This document shows positions 26,630 through 36,992 of a stretch of 64,000 nucleotides of DNA, piece by piece. Made by a program: the position numbers and the translations under genes. This DNA is from Bradyrhizobium sp. B097. Lineage in GTDB: Bacteria > Pseudomonadota > Alphaproteobacteria > Rhizobiales > Xanthobacteraceae. The stretch covers positions 9,188,482 to 9,252,481 of the forward strand of contig NZ_CP152412.1 in NCBI RefSeq assembly GCF_038957035.1, read 5' to 3'. A model generated the notes under the pieces. The model made no database searches. It saw nothing but the letters and a program-made list of their open reading frames with translations, and was not told the origin of the DNA. How positions within the stretch are numbered: position 1 is the stretch's first letter; each line of letters starts with the position of its first letter.

Positions 26630-27565
26630 ATGACGCCTTTTCGAGTTCTCGTTGCGGTTGCCTTGCTGATTGCTGCCACCTGCCGTGGCTTTGCCGCCGA
26701 CGTGGTGTTTCCGCCGGGCGCGCATGTCGGGATGAAACCGCTGGTGGGCCTCGTCCGCGCCAAATCGTTCATCGGCTTCGAGACCGAGGATCGGGGCGTC
26801 AAGGTCCTGATCGCCGACCTGCCCGCGGACGCCTACAACGAGGTCGTGACCGCCTTCAAGGCCAACCCGGCCGGCACCGGAAACATCAAGCCCGAGAGCC
26901 TCGAGACGCCGGCCGGCCTCGCCTACTACACCGTGGAGAGCGCGCGTGACGGCGCCAGCAATGTGCGGCGCTATTCCATGATCCTGCCGGGGCCGACCTT
27001 CTCCGGCTATGTCGCGGTGCAGGTGCCGGAGAACGCGGGCAAGATCTACACCGACGACGCCGTCCGGCAGATGTTCGCCTCCGCCGAAATCCGCAAGGAG
27101 GTGCCGGTCGACGAGCAGCTCGCCATGATGCCGTTCAAGGTCACCGAGCTCAGCGGTTTCAAGAATATCCGCATGCTGGCGCCGGGCGCAGCGCTGCTGA
27201 TGGCCGACGGTGACGACAAGGGCCTGGAGGCCAAGCCCTTCATGCTGCTCGGCGTCATCGCTTCGGCACCGGCCACGCCCGATGATCGCGGCCGCTTTGC
27301 CCAGCAGATCGCGACCACGATCCCCGGCGTGCGCGACGGCCGGATCACCATGTCCGAGCCGATCCGGATCGACGGCCAGCCCGGCTTCGAGACGCGGATC
27401 GACGCGGTCAGCGGCAAGGACAACACCCCGGTGACCATCGTGCAGTGGCTGCGGTTCGGCGCGCAGACATCGCTGCGGATCATCGGCAGCTCGCCGCGCA
27501 CCGATTGGGAGACCGCCTTCCCGCGCTTCCGCGCAGTCCGCGACGGCATCCAGCCGCGCGGCTGA
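26630..27565 (+). CDS. Exported hypothetical protein
   Basis: Secreted or periplasmic protein of 311 residues with a signal peptide (MTPFRVLVAVALLIAATCRGFAA, cleavage near residue 23). The mature part is a mixed alpha/beta protein with two similar-sized halves. Each half includes a segment about metabolite-like or stress-like scalar domains (for example GFETEDRGVKVLIADLP and QPGFETRIDAVSGKDN), but I do not recognise a named family. No cysteines occur in the mature part, so no disulfides are expected. It is divergent from dnaK and 96 bp upstream of the nicotinamidase gene. Confidence 0.8.
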   Translation: MTPFRVLVAVALLIAATCRGFAADVVFPPGAHVGMKPLVGLVRAKSFIGFETEDRGVKVLIADLPADAYNEVVTAFKANPAGTGNIKPESLETPAGLAYYTVESARDGASNVRRYSMILPGPTFSGYVAVQVPENAGKIYTDDAVRQMFASAEIRKEVPVDEQLAMMPFKVTELSGFKNIRMLAPGAALLMADGDDKGLEAKPFMLLGVIASAPATPDDRGRFAQQIATTIPGVRDGRITMSEPIRIDGQPGFETRIDAVSGKDNTPVTIVQWLRFGAQTSLRIIGSSPRTDWETAFPRFRAVRDGIQPRG

Positions 27566-27661
27566 TCGGCCCTTCGCAAGGCCGGTTGGAAAAATCCCAC
27601 TTTCGTCGTTCGTCGAACGGAACTAGCCTCCACGCGCGGTATCAAAGCGAGGAGGGGCGCG

Positions 27662-28372
27662 ATGTTGGATCGACGACAGATAGTTGCGGGCCTCGGCACG
27701 TTGGCGCTTGCAACCCTGGTTCCCAAAAGTCTCTGGGCGGCTGCGATCAAGCCCGACGAGGGCTCCGCGCTGCTCGTGATCGACGTCCAGAACTGCTTCC
27801 TGCCCGGCGGCAGTCTCGCGGTGAAGGACGGTGAGCAGGTGGTGCCTGTCATCAACAAGATCGCCAGGAGCTTTGCCAATGTGGTGATGACGCAGGACTG
27901 GCACACGCCCGGACACGTCTCGTTTGCCTCGGTCCATGCCGGCAAGAAGCCGTTCGAGACCATCGACCTCGCCTACGGCAAGCAGGTGCTGTGGCCCGAC
28001 CACTGCGTGCAGGGTACCGACGGCGCCTCGCTGTCGAAGGATCTCGCGATCCCGCAGGCCGAGCTGATCATCCGCAAGGGTTTTCACAAGGACGTCGACA
28101 GCTACTCCGCCTTCACCGAAGCCGACGGCAAGACCACCACCGGGCTTGCCGCCTATCTGAAGGCGCGCAATGTCGAACGGGTTTTCGTGGCCGGGCTCGC
28201 CACAGATTTCTGCGTGGCATGGACCGCGCTCGATGCGCGCAAGGCCGGCTTCGAAACCTATGTCGTGGAGGACGCCTGCCGCGGCATCGACACCCAGGGA
28301 TCGCTCGCCAAGGCCTGGGCCGACATGGACAAGGCCGGCGTCAAGCGGATCCAGTCGTCGGATATCGGGTAA
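27662..28372 (+). CDS. pncA: Nicotinamidase/pyrazinamidase with Tat-type signal peptide
   Basis: Isochorismatase-fold amidase of 236 residues hydrolysing nicotinamide to nicotinate. The catalytic triad is Asp41 (LLVIDVQNCF), Lys139 (IIRKGFHKD) and Cys184 (ATDFCVAWT); the metal site is Asp79-x-His81-xxx-His85 (TQDWHTPGH). Unusually, about 30 residues precede the fold: LDRRQIVAGLGTLALATLVPK has a twin-arginine pair, a hydrophobic core and an Ala-rich cleavage region, so export is inferred. Most bacterial PncA proteins are cytosolic. GAGG precedes the ATG. The AraC gene starts 24 bp downstream. Confidence 0.92.
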   Translation: MLDRRQIVAGLGTLALATLVPKSLWAAAIKPDEGSALLVIDVQNCFLPGGSLAVKDGEQVVPVINKIARSFANVVMTQDWHTPGHVSFASVHAGKKPFETIDLAYGKQVLWPDHCVQGTDGASLSKDLAIPQAELIIRKGFHKDVDSYSAFTEADGKTTTGLAAYLKARNVERVFVAGLATDFCVAWTALDARKAGFETYVVEDACRGIDTQGSLAKAWADMDKAGVKRIQSSDIG

Positions 28373-28396
28373 GACACCGCCTCACGCGAGATTCGC

Positions 28397-29239
28397 ATGG
28401 CCGAGTTTGCGCCGCCCGTCGCATTTGAATTCGTGCAGCGCGCACCATCGCTGCGCACCGCGGGACTGATCGCTGCGATGACCGGCTATCGCGAGACCGC
28501 GACCGGCCGGTTAGCGCAGCGGCAGACCGCGCCGCTCATTGTGCCGCTGATCATCAGCTTCGGCTCGCCATTCCTGATCGCGCTCGGGCGCGAGCCTGAA
28601 GCGAGCGATCGGCAGCAGAGCTTTGCTGCCGGTCTCTATGCGGGGCCGGTCTACATCGAGTCCGATGGCCACGCCGCCTGCGTGCAGGTGGATTTCACCC
28701 CGCTCGGTGCTTACAGCTTCTTCGGCGGCGCCGTGACCGAGCTTGCCGGACGCATGATCGAACTCGACGACGTGCTCGGCCATGATGGCCGTCATCTGCG
28801 CGAACAGCTCGGCGCTATGTCGTGCTGGCAGCGCCGCTTCGACCTGATCGAGGATTTCGTGCTTCGCCGCGCCGGCCACACGCCGTCTCCCGAAATCGCG
28901 TTCGCCTATCGAAGACTGGCGCGTTCGGCCGGCGCCATCAGCATCACGGCACTGGCCGGCGAGATTGGCTGGAGCCGCAAGCATCTGGTCGGCCGGTTTC
29001 GGTCCGAGCTCGGCCTCGCGCCCAAATCGCTGGCGCGCATGATGCGGTTTCATCGGGCGAGCCGGCTTGCGCAAAGCGGATCCAGGCTCGGCTGGGCGGG
29101 GATCGCGGCGGAAAGCGGCTACGCCGACCAGGCCCACCTCGCCCGCGAATTCGTCGAATTCGCTGGCGAACCGCCAACGGCCTGGGCGCGCCGCCAGGCG
29201 CTGACCAGTGGCCGGCTGGTTCGTTCCGAGGACTGGTAA
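28397..29239 (+). CDS. AraC family transcriptional regulator
   Basis: Regulator of 280 residues. The N-terminal half (about 1-150) is a sensing domain with DUF6597-like character (FGSPFLIALG, DFTPLGAYSFFG). The C-terminal AraC domain has its first helix-turn-helix in ISITALAGEIGWSRKHLVGRFRSELG and the second in WAGIAAESGYADQAHLAREFVEFAG. It follows the exported nicotinamidase by 24 bp and may regulate it. A ligand cannot be predicted. Confidence 0.9.
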   Translation: MAEFAPPVAFEFVQRAPSLRTAGLIAAMTGYRETATGRLAQRQTAPLIVPLIISFGSPFLIALGREPEASDRQQSFAAGLYAGPVYIESDGHAACVQVDFTPLGAYSFFGGAVTELAGRMIELDDVLGHDGRHLREQLGAMSCWQRRFDLIEDFVLRRAGHTPSPEIAFAYRRLARSAGAISITALAGEIGWSRKHLVGRFRSELGLAPKSLARMMRFHRASRLAQSGSRLGWAGIAAESGYADQAHLAREFVEFAGEPPTAWARRQALTSGRLVRSEDW

Positions 29240-29306
29240 CAAACCTTCAAGCCGAAGCCGCATCGGCTCGTGCAGGATGGCACGATCAGCCAAGGAGGCC
29301 CGTGAC

Positions 29307-29732
29307 ATGACGCACGACATCGAACCCCCGCGCATCTACCCGACCCTGCGCTGCAAGGACGCCGAGGCGATGATCGGCTGGCTCAAGACAGTGATCGGAT
29401 TCACCGAGCACGTGGTCTACCGCGACGGCGGCGTGATCCACCACGCCGAGCTCGCCTACGGTTCCTCGATGCTGATGCTGGGGCAGAGCCGCGACGATGC
29501 CTATGGCAGGCTGGTCGGCGATGCCACCGGCCGCCGCACCGATTCAATCTACATCGCCGTCGACGATCCCGACGCCCTGCATGCGAAGGCCCGGGCGGCG
29601 GGTGCAAAGATCGAAATGGAACTGCGTGATACCGATTATGGCAGCCGCGATTTCGCCTGCCGTGACCCGGAAGGAAATCTCTGGAGCTTCGGCACCTATT
29701 GGCCGAAGGCTCATGAGAGGCCGCTGCCGTGA
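29307..29732 (+). CDS. VOC (glyoxalase/bleomycin-resistance superfamily) protein
   Basis: Small protein of 141 residues with paired beta-alpha-beta-beta-beta modules of the vicinal oxygen chelate fold. It begins IYPTLRCKDAEAMIGWLKTVIGF and ends RDFACRDPEGNLWSFGTYWP, the latter holding the conserved Glu near the metal site. Sequence resembles the PhnB/YdeM-like subgroup of unknown substrate. The ATG at 29307 is chosen because AAGGAGG precedes it. Convergent with grpE. Confidence 0.88.
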   Translation: MTHDIEPPRIYPTLRCKDAEAMIGWLKTVIGFTEHVVYRDGGVIHHAELAYGSSMLMLGQSRDDAYGRLVGDATGRRTDSIYIAVDDPDALHAKARAAGAKIEMELRDTDYGSRDFACRDPEGNLWSFGTYWPKAHERPLP

Positions 29733-29779
29733 AGCCACGACAGCGCGCGCTCACAATTTCGCAATCAGGGTCGAACGGA

Positions 29780-30385
29780 TCAGACCGTGATGTCGGCGCT
29801 CGGAGCGGCCTTGGCGCCGCCCTTGGAGACGCCGACCAGCGCCGGACGCAGGATGCGCTCGCCGATCATGTAGCCGGCCTGCACGACCTGCACCACCGTG
29901 CCCGACGGCACCGATGTGTCCGGCACCTCGAACATCGCCTGCTGGAAGTTCGGATCGAACTTCTCGCCGATCGGATCGAACTTCTTGACGCCGTTCTTCT
30001 CCAGCGCGTTGAGCAGCGAACGCTCAGTCAGCTCGACGCCTTCGATCAGCGCCTTCAGGCCGGGATCGGCGGCTTCCTTGGTCTCGGCCGGCACGGCGTC
30101 GAGCGCGCGCTGCAGATTGTCGGCGATATCGAGCACGTCGCGGGCGAAGCCGGTGATGCCGTAGGTCTTGGCGTCGGCAACCTCGCGGCGGGTGCGCTGA
30201 CGGAGATTCTCCATCTCGGCCAGCGTACGCAGTGTGCGGTCCTTCGCCTCGGCGAGTTCCTTGGCCAGCGCCTCGGCCGATCCCGCCTCGGGGTCGTCAG
30301 GCATGATGTAGGGCTTCGAGACCACGGGCTCACCCGTCGGCGCCGAATTCTCGGTGTTGTCATTGGCCCGGTTCGGATCGGTCAT
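29780..30385 (-). CDS. grpE: Nucleotide exchange factor GrpE
   Basis: DnaK nucleotide-exchange factor of 201 residues. A disordered acidic N-terminus (about 1-35) is followed by the long dimeric coiled coil ([36 protein letters not shown]) and the beta-wing domain ending [14 protein letters not shown]. The GrpE signature lies in [40 protein letters not shown] (residues about 140-180). The ATG at 30385 follows AGAAGG. It is downstream of hrcA on the same strand, 164 bp apart, the usual hrcA-grpE order. Confidence 0.97.
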   Translation of the reverse strand: MTDPNRANDNTENSAPTGEPVVSKPYIMPDDPEAGSAEALAKELAEAKDRTLRTLAEMENLRQRTRREVADAKTYGITGFARDVLDIADNLQRALDAVPAETKEAADPGLKALIEGVELTERSLLNALEKNGVKKFDPIGEKFDPNFQQAMFEVPDTSVPSGTVVQVVQAGYMIGERILRPALVGVSKGGAKAAPSADITV

Positions 30386-30549
30386 GGCTTGCCTTCTCGA
30401 AAACTCGCGTCGGTTCAAATCTTGGGGATTGCTTGCCGGGATATCGTGCTTTGGGCGGCGAAAATCAAGCGCAACATACCGGCTTCGGGAACAAGGACCT
30501 CCGGCTTGGGTGGCGAAAACCCGTCAAATGAAAGCGAAATGCGCTCCGG

Positions 30550-31638
30550 TCAGCCGCCCAGCATCTTGCTGACGATGCGCGCGGCGTAATCGACGGTCGG
30601 AATCACCCGCGCATAGTTCAGCCGCGTCGGTCCGATCACGCCGAGCACGCCGACGATCCGGCCCTGGGCGTCGCCGTAGGGCGCGATGACGGTGGAGGAA
30701 CCCGACAGCGAGAACAGCTTGTTCTCCGAGCCGATGAAGATCCGCACGCCCTCGCCGCGCTCGGCGCGGCCGAGCAGATCGATCACGCCACGCTTGGTTT
30801 CGAGATCGTCGAACAGCGACTTGATCCGCTCGAGATCGTCCAGCGCATGCAGATCCTCGAGCAGATTGGCGTGGCCGCGCACGATCAGCTGGCGGTCCTC
30901 GCTCTCGCCGCCGGACCAGCTCGCGATGCCGGCCGCGACGACCTTTTGCGTGAGCTGATCGAGCTCGGCGCGGTTTTGCGTCAATGCCGTCTCGAGCTCG
31001 AGCCGCGCTTCGGCCAGCGTCCGGCCACGGATCCGCGCATTGAGGAAATTGGTCGCTTCGATCAGGGCCGAGGAGGGAACGCCCGGCGGCAATGCCAGCA
31101 CCCGGTTTTCGACCTGGCCGTCTTCGCCGACCAGCACGACCAGCGCCTTCTCCGGCTCCAGCCGCACGAATTCGATGTGCTTCAGCCGCGCATTCGACTT
31201 CTGTGTCAGCACCACCGCCGCGGCGCGGGTCAGCCCCGACAGCCGGGTCAACGCTTCGCCGAGCGCCGCCTCAACCGATTGCGCACGGCCGACCGCAGCA
31301 AGCTGGGTCTGGATCGATTGCCGCTCGGCCTCGGTGAGGTCGCCGACCTGCATCAGGGCGTCGACGAAGAAACGCAGGCCGAGTTCGGTCGGCAGCCGGC
31401 CCGCCGAGGTGTGCGGCGCATAGATCAGGCCGAGTTGCTCGAGGTCCGACATCACATTGCGGACCGAGGCCGGTGACAACGGTAATGCGATCAGGCGCGA
31501 GATATTGCGCGAACCGACCGGCTCGCCGGTCGCGAGATAGCTTTCGACGATTTGACGAAAAATGTCGCGCGAACGCTCGTTGAGCTGGGCGAGCCCGGCA
31601 TGCGGCGCGATCAGGCCTATCGGATCGTGGTGCGTCAC
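30550..31638 (-). CDS. hrcA: Heat-inducible transcription repressor HrcA
   Basis: Repressor of class I heat-shock genes (groESL through CIRCE) of 362 residues. The winged helix is at about 15-90 ([37 protein letters not shown]), followed by the GAF-like and dimerisation domains; [20 protein letters not shown] is the conserved C-terminus. Start chosen as GTG 31638, since AAGGA lies at good spacing; another GTG is at 31653. No CIRCE was found in this window, so its targets lie elsewhere. Divergent from rph. Confidence 0.95.
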   Translation of the reverse strand: MTHHDPIGLIAPHAGLAQLNERSRDIFRQIVESYLATGEPVGSRNISRLIALPLSPASVRNVMSDLEQLGLIYAPHTSAGRLPTELGLRFFVDALMQVGDLTEAERQSIQTQLAAVGRAQSVEAALGEALTRLSGLTRAAAVVLTQKSNARLKHIEFVRLEPEKALVVLVGEDGQVENRVLALPPGVPSSALIEATNFLNARIRGRTLAEARLELETALTQNRAELDQLTQKVVAAGIASWSGGESEDRQLIVRGHANLLEDLHALDDLERIKSLFDDLETKRGVIDLLGRAERGEGVRIFIGSENKLFSLSGSSTVIAPYGDAQGRIVGVLGVIGPTRLNYARVIPTVDYAARIVSKMLGG

Positions 31639-31822
31639 ACTCCAGTCCTTCACAATTGCTGCCTAATCTGTCGCTCCCGGAGGCCGGTGACAAGCATGCA
31701 TTCGGTCCCCCGGCACCGGACCATACCGGGGCCGAAAACCCTCGCCAAAACCCTTGCCGCTGCCCCTTCCCCCTCCTACAAGCACGCCCAACCCACTTTC
31801 TCGGAATTCTGGAGGATTTCCA

Positions 31823-32536
31823 ATGCGGCCAAGCCGCCGTGCGCCCGATGAACTGCGTCCCGTGTCGCTGGAACGCGGCGTCGTCAAATATGCCGAGGGT
31901 TCCTGCATGGTGAAGTTCGGCGACACCCATGTGCTGGTGACCGCCACGCTGGAAGAGCGGTTGCCGCCCTGGCTGAAGGGCCAGGGCCGCGGCTGGGTCA
32001 CCGCCGAATACGGCATGCTGCCGCGCGCCACCCTGGAACGCACCCGCCGCGAAGCCTCGGCCGGCAAGCAGGGCGGCCGCACGGTCGAGATCCAGCGGCT
32101 GATCGGCCGCTCGCTGCGCGCGGCCGTCGACCTCGAGGCGCTCGGCGAGCGCCAGATCACGGTCGATTGCGACGTCATCCAGGCCGATGGCGGCACCCGC
32201 ACCGCCTCGATCACCGGTGCCTGGGTGGCGCTGGCCGACTGCATCAACTGGATGAAGACCCGCAACATGCTGAAGACCAACGTGTTGCGCGACAACGTGG
32301 CGGCGATCTCCTGCGGCATCTACCAGGGCACGCCGGTGCTCGATCTCGACTATGCCGAGGACTCAGAGGCCGATACCGACGCCAATTTCGTCATGACCGG
32401 CGACGGCCGCATCATCGAGGTGCAGGGCACCGCCGAGAAGACGCCGTTCTCGGAAGGTGAATTCCTGGCGCTGATGGCCCTGGCGCGCAAAGGTGTCGCG
32501 CGTCTGGTCGACTTGCAAAAGATCGCGGTGGCGTAG
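31823..32536 (+). CDS. rph: Ribonuclease PH
   Basis: Phosphorolytic 3'-5' exoribonuclease that trims tRNA 3' ends, 237 residues forming a hexameric ring. Conserved segments are [19 protein letters not shown] at the start, [17 protein letters not shown] with the phosphate-binding arginines, [16 protein letters not shown] and [29 protein letters not shown] ends the fold. GGAGG precedes ATG 31823, which replaces an upstream in-frame start. First gene of an rph-rdgB-hemW operon with gaps of 11 bp and an overlap of 14 bp. Confidence 0.97.
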   Translation: MRPSRRAPDELRPVSLERGVVKYAEGSCMVKFGDTHVLVTATLEERLPPWLKGQGRGWVTAEYGMLPRATLERTRREASAGKQGGRTVEIQRLIGRSLRAAVDLEALGERQITVDCDVIQADGGTRTASITGAWVALADCINWMKTRNMLKTNVLRDNVAAISCGIYQGTPVLDLDYAEDSEADTDANFVMTGDGRIIEVQGTAEKTPFSEGEFLALMALARKGVARLVDLQKIAVA

Positions 32537-32547
32537 TCAGATTGGTC

Positions 32548-33183
32548 ATGCACCGCCGAATCACCGGAAGGCTCGTCATCGCCACCCATAATCCCGGCAA
32601 GCTTGCCGAGATGCGGGAACTGCTGGCGCCGCACGGCGTGGAGGCGGTGTCGGCCGGCGAACTCGATCTCGCCGAGCCCGAGGAGACCGGCGACAGCTTT
32701 CGCACCAATGCGGCAATCAAGGCCATCGCCGCGGCGAAGGCGACGGGACTGCCGGCTTTCGCTGACGATTCCGGCCTCGTGGTCGACGCGCTCGACGGCG
32801 CGCCCGGGATCTACTCGGCGCGCTGGGCCGGCGAGGGCAAGGACTTCATGGCGGCGATGACGCGGATCGAGCGCCTGCTGCAGGAGCGCGGCGCCACCGC
32901 GCCCGACCGCCGAAGTGCACATTTCGTCTCCGCGCTGTGCGTGGCCTGGCCCGACGATCACCTCGAAGAGGTCGAGGCCCGCGCCGATGGAACCCTGGTC
33001 TGGCCGCCGCGCGGCACCGCCGGATTCGGTTATGATCCGGCCTTCCTGCCCGACGGATATACGCGGACCTTTGGCGAGATGAGCAGCATCGAGAAGCACG
33101 GCCTGCCGCCGCTCGGGCTCGGCCTGTCGCATCGCGCCCGCGCCTTCGTGAAGCTCGCGGAGATCTGCCTTGAGCCACGCTGA
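32548..33183 (+). CDS. rdgB: Non-canonical purine NTP pyrophosphatase, RdgB/HAM1 family
   Basis: House-cleaning enzyme of 211 residues hydrolysing dITP, XTP and similar nucleotides to monophosphates. Family hallmarks are the N-terminal [18 protein letters not shown], the acidic [22 protein letters not shown] catalytic segment and [30 protein letters not shown] closes the fold. ATG 32548 begins the protein; a TTG two codons upstream is also possible. Overlaps hemW by 14 bp. Confidence 0.96.
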   Translation: MHRRITGRLVIATHNPGKLAEMRELLAPHGVEAVSAGELDLAEPEETGDSFRTNAAIKAIAAAKATGLPAFADDSGLVVDALDGAPGIYSARWAGEGKDFMAAMTRIERLLQERGATAPDRRSAHFVSALCVAWPDDHLEEVEARADGTLVWPPRGTAGFGYDPAFLPDGYTRTFGEMSSIEKHGLPPLGLGLSHRARAFVKLAEICLEPR

Positions 33184-34327
33184 ACGAGGAGCTTTCGGCG
33201 TCTACGTGCACTGGCCGTTCTGCCTGTCGAAATGCCCGTATTGCGATTTCAACAGCCACGTCCGGCACGCGCCGGTCGACGAAGCGCGCTTCGTGCGCGC
33301 GTTCGCCCGCGAGATCGAGACCACGGCCGCGCGGGTGCCGGGACGCGAGGTCACCTCGATCTTCCTCGGCGGCGGTACGCCCTCGCTGATGCAGCCGCAG
33401 ACCGTCGGCGCGGTGCTCGATGCGATCGGCAAGCACTGGCAGGTGGCGCGCGACGTCGAGGTGACGCTCGAGGCCAATCCGACCAGCGTCGAGGCGACGC
33501 GCTTTCGCGGCTATCGCGCAGCCGGCGTCAATCGCGTCTCGCTCGGCGTGCAGGCGCTGGACGATGCTTCGCTGAAGGCATTGGGCCGCTTGCATACCGC
33601 GCGCGAAGCGCTCGACGCGGTTGCGATCGCGCGCTCCGCGTTCGACCGCTACTCGTTCGATCTGATTTATGCGCGGCCCGACCAGACGCCGCAGATGTGG
33701 GCCGACGAATTGAAGCAGGCGATCTCGGAAGCGGCCGAGCACCTGTCGCTCTATCAGCTCACGATCGAGGAAGGCACGCCGTTCTTCGGGCTGCATGCCG
33801 CCGGCAAATTGCAGACCCCGGATGAGGCGACCGCGCGCGCGCTCTACGACGTGACGCAGGAGGTCTGCGCCCGCGAGGGATTGCCGGCCTACGAGATCTC
33901 CAACCACGCCCGCGCCGGCGCCGAGTGCAAGCACAACCTCGTCTACTGGCGCGGCGAGCAATATGCCGGCATCGGCCCCGGCGCGCATGGCAGGCTCGAC
34001 ATCGACGGCGTCAGGCACGCGACCGCGACCGAGCGGCGCCCCGAGGCCTGGCTGTTGAACGTCGAGGAGCGCGGCCATGGCGTCGTCACCGATGACAGCC
34101 TCAACAGCGAAGAGCGCGCCGACGAATTTCTCCTGATGGGGCTGCGGCTCGCCGAGGGCATCGATCCCAGCCGCTATGCGAAGCTCTCCGGCCGAAAGCT
34201 CGATCCGCACCGGATCGCGATGCTGCGCGAGGAAGGCGCCATCGCCGTCGATGCCGACGGACGGCTGCGCGTGACGAAGTCGGGATTTCCGGTGCTAGAC
34301 GCTGTCGTCGCGGATCTCGCGGCCTAA
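33170..34327 (+). CDS. hemW: Radical SAM heme chaperone HemW
   Basis: HemN-like radical SAM protein of 385 residues that binds heme and hands it to acceptor proteins. The 4Fe-4S cluster motif CLSKCPYC (CX3CX2C) follows [17 protein letters not shown] and LEANPTS bind SAM, and the C-terminal HemN domain includes [34 protein letters not shown]. It lacks the extra cysteine seen in true oxygen-independent coproporphyrinogen oxidases (CX3CX2CXC). The start is a TTG within the end of rdgB, consistent with translational coupling. Confidence 0.93.
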   Translation: MSHAERGAFGVYVHWPFCLSKCPYCDFNSHVRHAPVDEARFVRAFAREIETTAARVPGREVTSIFLGGGTPSLMQPQTVGAVLDAIGKHWQVARDVEVTLEANPTSVEATRFRGYRAAGVNRVSLGVQALDDASLKALGRLHTAREALDAVAIARSAFDRYSFDLIYARPDQTPQMWADELKQAISEAAEHLSLYQLTIEEGTPFFGLHAAGKLQTPDEATARALYDVTQEVCAREGLPAYEISNHARAGAECKHNLVYWRGEQYAGIGPGAHGRLDIDGVRHATATERRPEAWLLNVEERGHGVVTDDSLNSEERADEFLLMGLRLAEGIDPSRYAKLSGRKLDPHRIAMLREEGAIAVDADGRLRVTKSGFPVLDAVVADLAA

Positions 34328-34367
34328 AGCGCGGTAAGATTAGGTTGAGCTGGAACGGCGTCGACAA

Positions 34368-34469
34368 TTCACCTCTCCCTTGGGAGAGGTCGATTTGCGC
34401 AGCAAATCGGGTGAGGGGTTACGGTCCATCGAGAGAGCAAGAGCCCTCACCCCGTCGGGGAGAGGTGAA
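34368..34469. repeat. Palindromic intergenic repeat, family D copy 2
   Basis: Inverted ends TTCACCTCTCCC/GGGGAGAGGTGAA, an inner hairpin GATTTGC/GCAAATC, and a GGTGAGGG/CCCTCACC pair. It shares the plan of 4384-4519. It sits between convergent hemW and the PBP-activator gene. The remaining 135 bp of the gap hold nothing recognisable. Confidence 0.8.
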
Positions 34470-34604
34470 CTGAACCCGCGGCAAGCCGATTCACCAAAAA
34501 TCAGCCCGCTCTCGGTGCACGCTGCCAAAATATCGAAAACAACCCCATGCAAAGTAGCTGGCGGGTGCCGGGGCTCGAAAGGCAGCTCGACCGCCTGACG
34601 AAAA

Positions 34605-35819
34605 TTAAGCCCCAAAACTCTTCGGTGAGCCTGCGACCGGCGTGCTGCCGCTGGACGCCACCTTCATGACCGCCAGGCCGCGCTCATTGGTGCCGTCGGA
34701 GCGGAGCCGGAACAGGCCGTCGATGCCGGCAAAGCCGGATGGATTGGTCAGCGTCTCCGGCGCGAAGCGCTGCGCGCCCTGGGTGCGCGCCAGCGCCGCC
34801 ATCAGCGCCACGGCGTCATAGGCAAGCGTTGCGGTGCGCACCGGCTCGCCGCCGTATTTGGCGCGATAGCGGCCGGCGAAGCTGCGGAAGCCGGACGGAT
34901 CGGGCGCGGCGTAAAGGCCGCCTTGCAGGACGGGGCTCGCGAACACCCGCGGATTGTCCCACAGTCCGGTGCCGAGCAGCTGGATGTTGCGCAGATTGGC
35001 ACCCGCCGCGGTCAGCGCGTCGGCGGTCGCGACCACCGAATCGCCGTCGTCGGCGAGCAGCAGCGCATCGGCCTGGCCGAGCGCCTGGGCCACGGTCCGC
35101 GCCGGCGTCGCGCGGTCGGCGCCATATTTCTCGAAGGCGACGACGCGGCCGTTCTTGCGGCCGACCGCCTGCTTGAACGCCGCCTCGACCACGTTGCCAT
35201 AGGCGTTGTCAGGCACCATCGCGGCGAACGAGCGTTTCCCGATCCCGGCGGAATAGTCGACGATCCGATTGATGTCGGATTCCGGCAGGAAACTCAGCAG
35301 ATAGACGCCGCGTCCGGCGACGCTCGAATCGGTCGAGAAGGCGATCACCGAGGTGCCGCGCGGCCGCGTCAGTTGCGCGACGGCCGGCACGGAGCCTGCG
35401 AACAGCGGTCCCAGAATGATCTCGGCGCCTTCGGACAGCGCCTGCTGCGCACCCTGGGATGCGCCCTGCGGGCTGCCGCCATCGTCCTTGATCAGGAGCT
35501 GGATGTTGGGGTTCTGGAATTCCGCCAGCGCCATTTCGGCGGCGTTGCGCATCGACTGGGCGGCGAGGCCGGCATTGCCGGACGCCGACAGCGGCAGGAT
35601 CAGCCCGATCTTGACCTGCCCGGTGCCGACCGCCTGCGGCTGCTGCTGCGGGCCGGCGGGGCCGGCTTCCTGGTTGCCGCCGAACGGGCTGGAAAATTGA
35701 CTGAGGCTTTGCTGGACGCCGGAACATGCCGATAGCAGCGGCGCGCCCACGAGTAGGCCAAGCGCGGTCCGCCGGGTCGTGCCCGACGGCGGGGACGTGC
35801 GGTGATGCGGGCCTTCCAT
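34605..35819 (-). CDS. Penicillin-binding protein activator, LpoA-like lipoprotein
   Basis: Lipoprotein of 404 residues with a type I periplasmic-binding (Leu/Ile/Val-binding) fold. The lipobox is LLSAC at about residues 28-32 after an RR-containing hydrophobic segment; a Gln/Pro-rich linker follows. The binding domain starts KIGLILPLSASGNAGLAAQSMRNAAEMAL and contains ILGPLFAGSVPAVAQLTRP and SFAAMVPDNAYGNVVEAAF. In E. coli LpoA activates PBP1A; alphaproteobacterial members are annotated by homology only. An amino-acid binding role remains possible. ATG 35819 follows an AAGAGAAGAGAGA stretch. Divergent from rsmI. Confidence 0.82.
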   Translation of the reverse strand: MEGPHHRTSPPSGTTRRTALGLLVGAPLLSACSGVQQSLSQFSSPFGGNQEAGPAGPQQQPQAVGTGQVKIGLILPLSASGNAGLAAQSMRNAAEMALAEFQNPNIQLLIKDDGGSPQGASQGAQQALSEGAEIILGPLFAGSVPAVAQLTRPRGTSVIAFSTDSSVAGRGVYLLSFLPESDINRIVDYSAGIGKRSFAAMVPDNAYGNVVEAAFKQAVGRKNGRVVAFEKYGADRATPARTVAQALGQADALLLADDGDSVVATADALTAAGANLRNIQLLGTGLWDNPRVFASPVLQGGLYAAPDPSGFRSFAGRYRAKYGGEPVRTATLAYDAVALMAALARTQGAQRFAPETLTNPSGFAGIDGLFRLRSDGTNERGLAVMKVASSGSTPVAGSPKSFGA

Positions 35820-36038
35820 CGTCTCTCTTCTCTTGGCCGACCGTGATCGGCCAGGACTCCATCCGGCTCTGATGAGGCGGGTGGATTCAGGCATATTGTC
35901 GGCGAATAGTTAACTAAAACAAAAGGATTATGGCCCCGCGACGCCCTTGCCGCGGCCTCCATTTCCCCTCCCCTCGGGCAACGTTCACCGCCATTTGCGG
36001 ATGTGGCGCAAGCGCGGCCATCCCTCTAGATTGGCATT

Positions 36039-36992
36039 ATGCGCGCAAAAGCCAGTTCCCTCCACCATTCGGATGCCTCGACGGGCGCTGCCGCCAAAAC
36101 CTTTTCGATCGGCGGCCAGCAGCTTGCTGCGCCAAAGGCCAGGCCCGGGCTGCATCTGGTCGCGACCCCGATCGGCAATCTCGGCGACATCACCCTGCGC
36201 GCGCTGGAGACGCTGGCGGGCGTCGACGTCATCGCCTGCGAGGACACCAGGATCACGCGCCGGCTGACCGAGCGTTACGCGATCACCGCCGAGCTGGCGC
36301 TCTACCACGAGCACAACGCGGCGCAGGCCCGGCCCAAGATCCTCGAGCGGCTGGCGCAAGGTGCTGCCATCGCACTGGTCTCGGATGCCGGCACGCCGCT
36401 GATCTCCGATCCCGGCTTCAAGCTGGTGCGCGAGGTCTGCGCCGCCGGGCATGCGGTCATCGCGGTGCCGGGACCGTCATCAGTGCTGACCGCGCTGTCG
36501 GTTGCGGCGCTGCCGACCGACCGCTTCTACTTCGAGGGATTTTTGCCGGCGAAGGAGCACGCGCGCCGCGCGCGGCTCACCGAGCTCGCCCGGATCGATT
36601 CGACGCTGGTGATGTTCGAATCCGGCAATCGCGTGCAGGACACGCTGCGCGATCTCGCCGCGATCATGGCTGGACGCGATGCAGCGATCTGCCGCGAGCT
36701 GACCAAGCTGCACGAGGAGGTCAAGCGCGCGCCGGTCGGCGAGCTTGCAGCAAGCGCGGACGCGCTGGAGACCCGCGGCGAATTCGTGCTGGTCATCGGG
36801 CCGCCGCCTGACGATGCCGGCGTGATGGGCCAGGACGCACTCGACGATCTCCTGCGCGTGCAGCTCGCCCGCGGCAGCGTCAAGGATGCGGTGGCCCACG
36901 CGGTCGAACTGTCGGGCCGGTCGCGCCGCGAGGTCTACGCGCGCGCCCTCGAGCTTGCGAAGACCATCGGGGACGCCGATGGCGAAGACTGA
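36039..36992 (+). CDS. rsmI: 16S rRNA (cytidine(1402)-2'-O)-methyltransferase RsmI
   Basis: SAM-dependent methyltransferase of 317 residues acting on the ribosomal decoding centre. An unconserved 35-residue head precedes the tetrapyrrole-methylase-type fold: [45 protein letters not shown] and [19 protein letters not shown] are all RsmI signatures, as is [11 protein letters not shown]. It overlaps the YraN gene by 14 bp, a common rsmI-yraN-gshB arrangement in alphaproteobacteria. Confidence 0.96.
   Translation: MRAKASSLHHSDASTGAAAKTFSIGGQQLAAPKARPGLHLVATPIGNLGDITLRALETLAGVDVIACEDTRITRRLTERYAITAELALYHEHNAAQARPKILERLAQGAAIALVSDAGTPLISDPGFKLVREVCAAGHAVIAVPGPSSVLTALSVAALPTDRFYFEGFLPAKEHARRARLTELARIDSTLVMFESGNRVQDTLRDLAAIMAGRDAAICRELTKLHEEVKRAPVGELAASADALETRGEFVLVIGPPPDDAGVMGQDALDDLLRVQLARGSVKDAVAHAVELSGRSRREVYARALELAKTIGDADGED

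Noticed and set aside
30419..30549. RpoH promoter upstream of grpE
   Set aside because: A CTTG occurs on the minus strand but no CYTATNTNNG lies at the correct distance.
26054..31822. CIRCE elements at dnaK, hrcA or grpE
   Set aside because: No TTAGCACTC-N9-GAGTGCTAA or near variant was found on either strand in these upstream regions.
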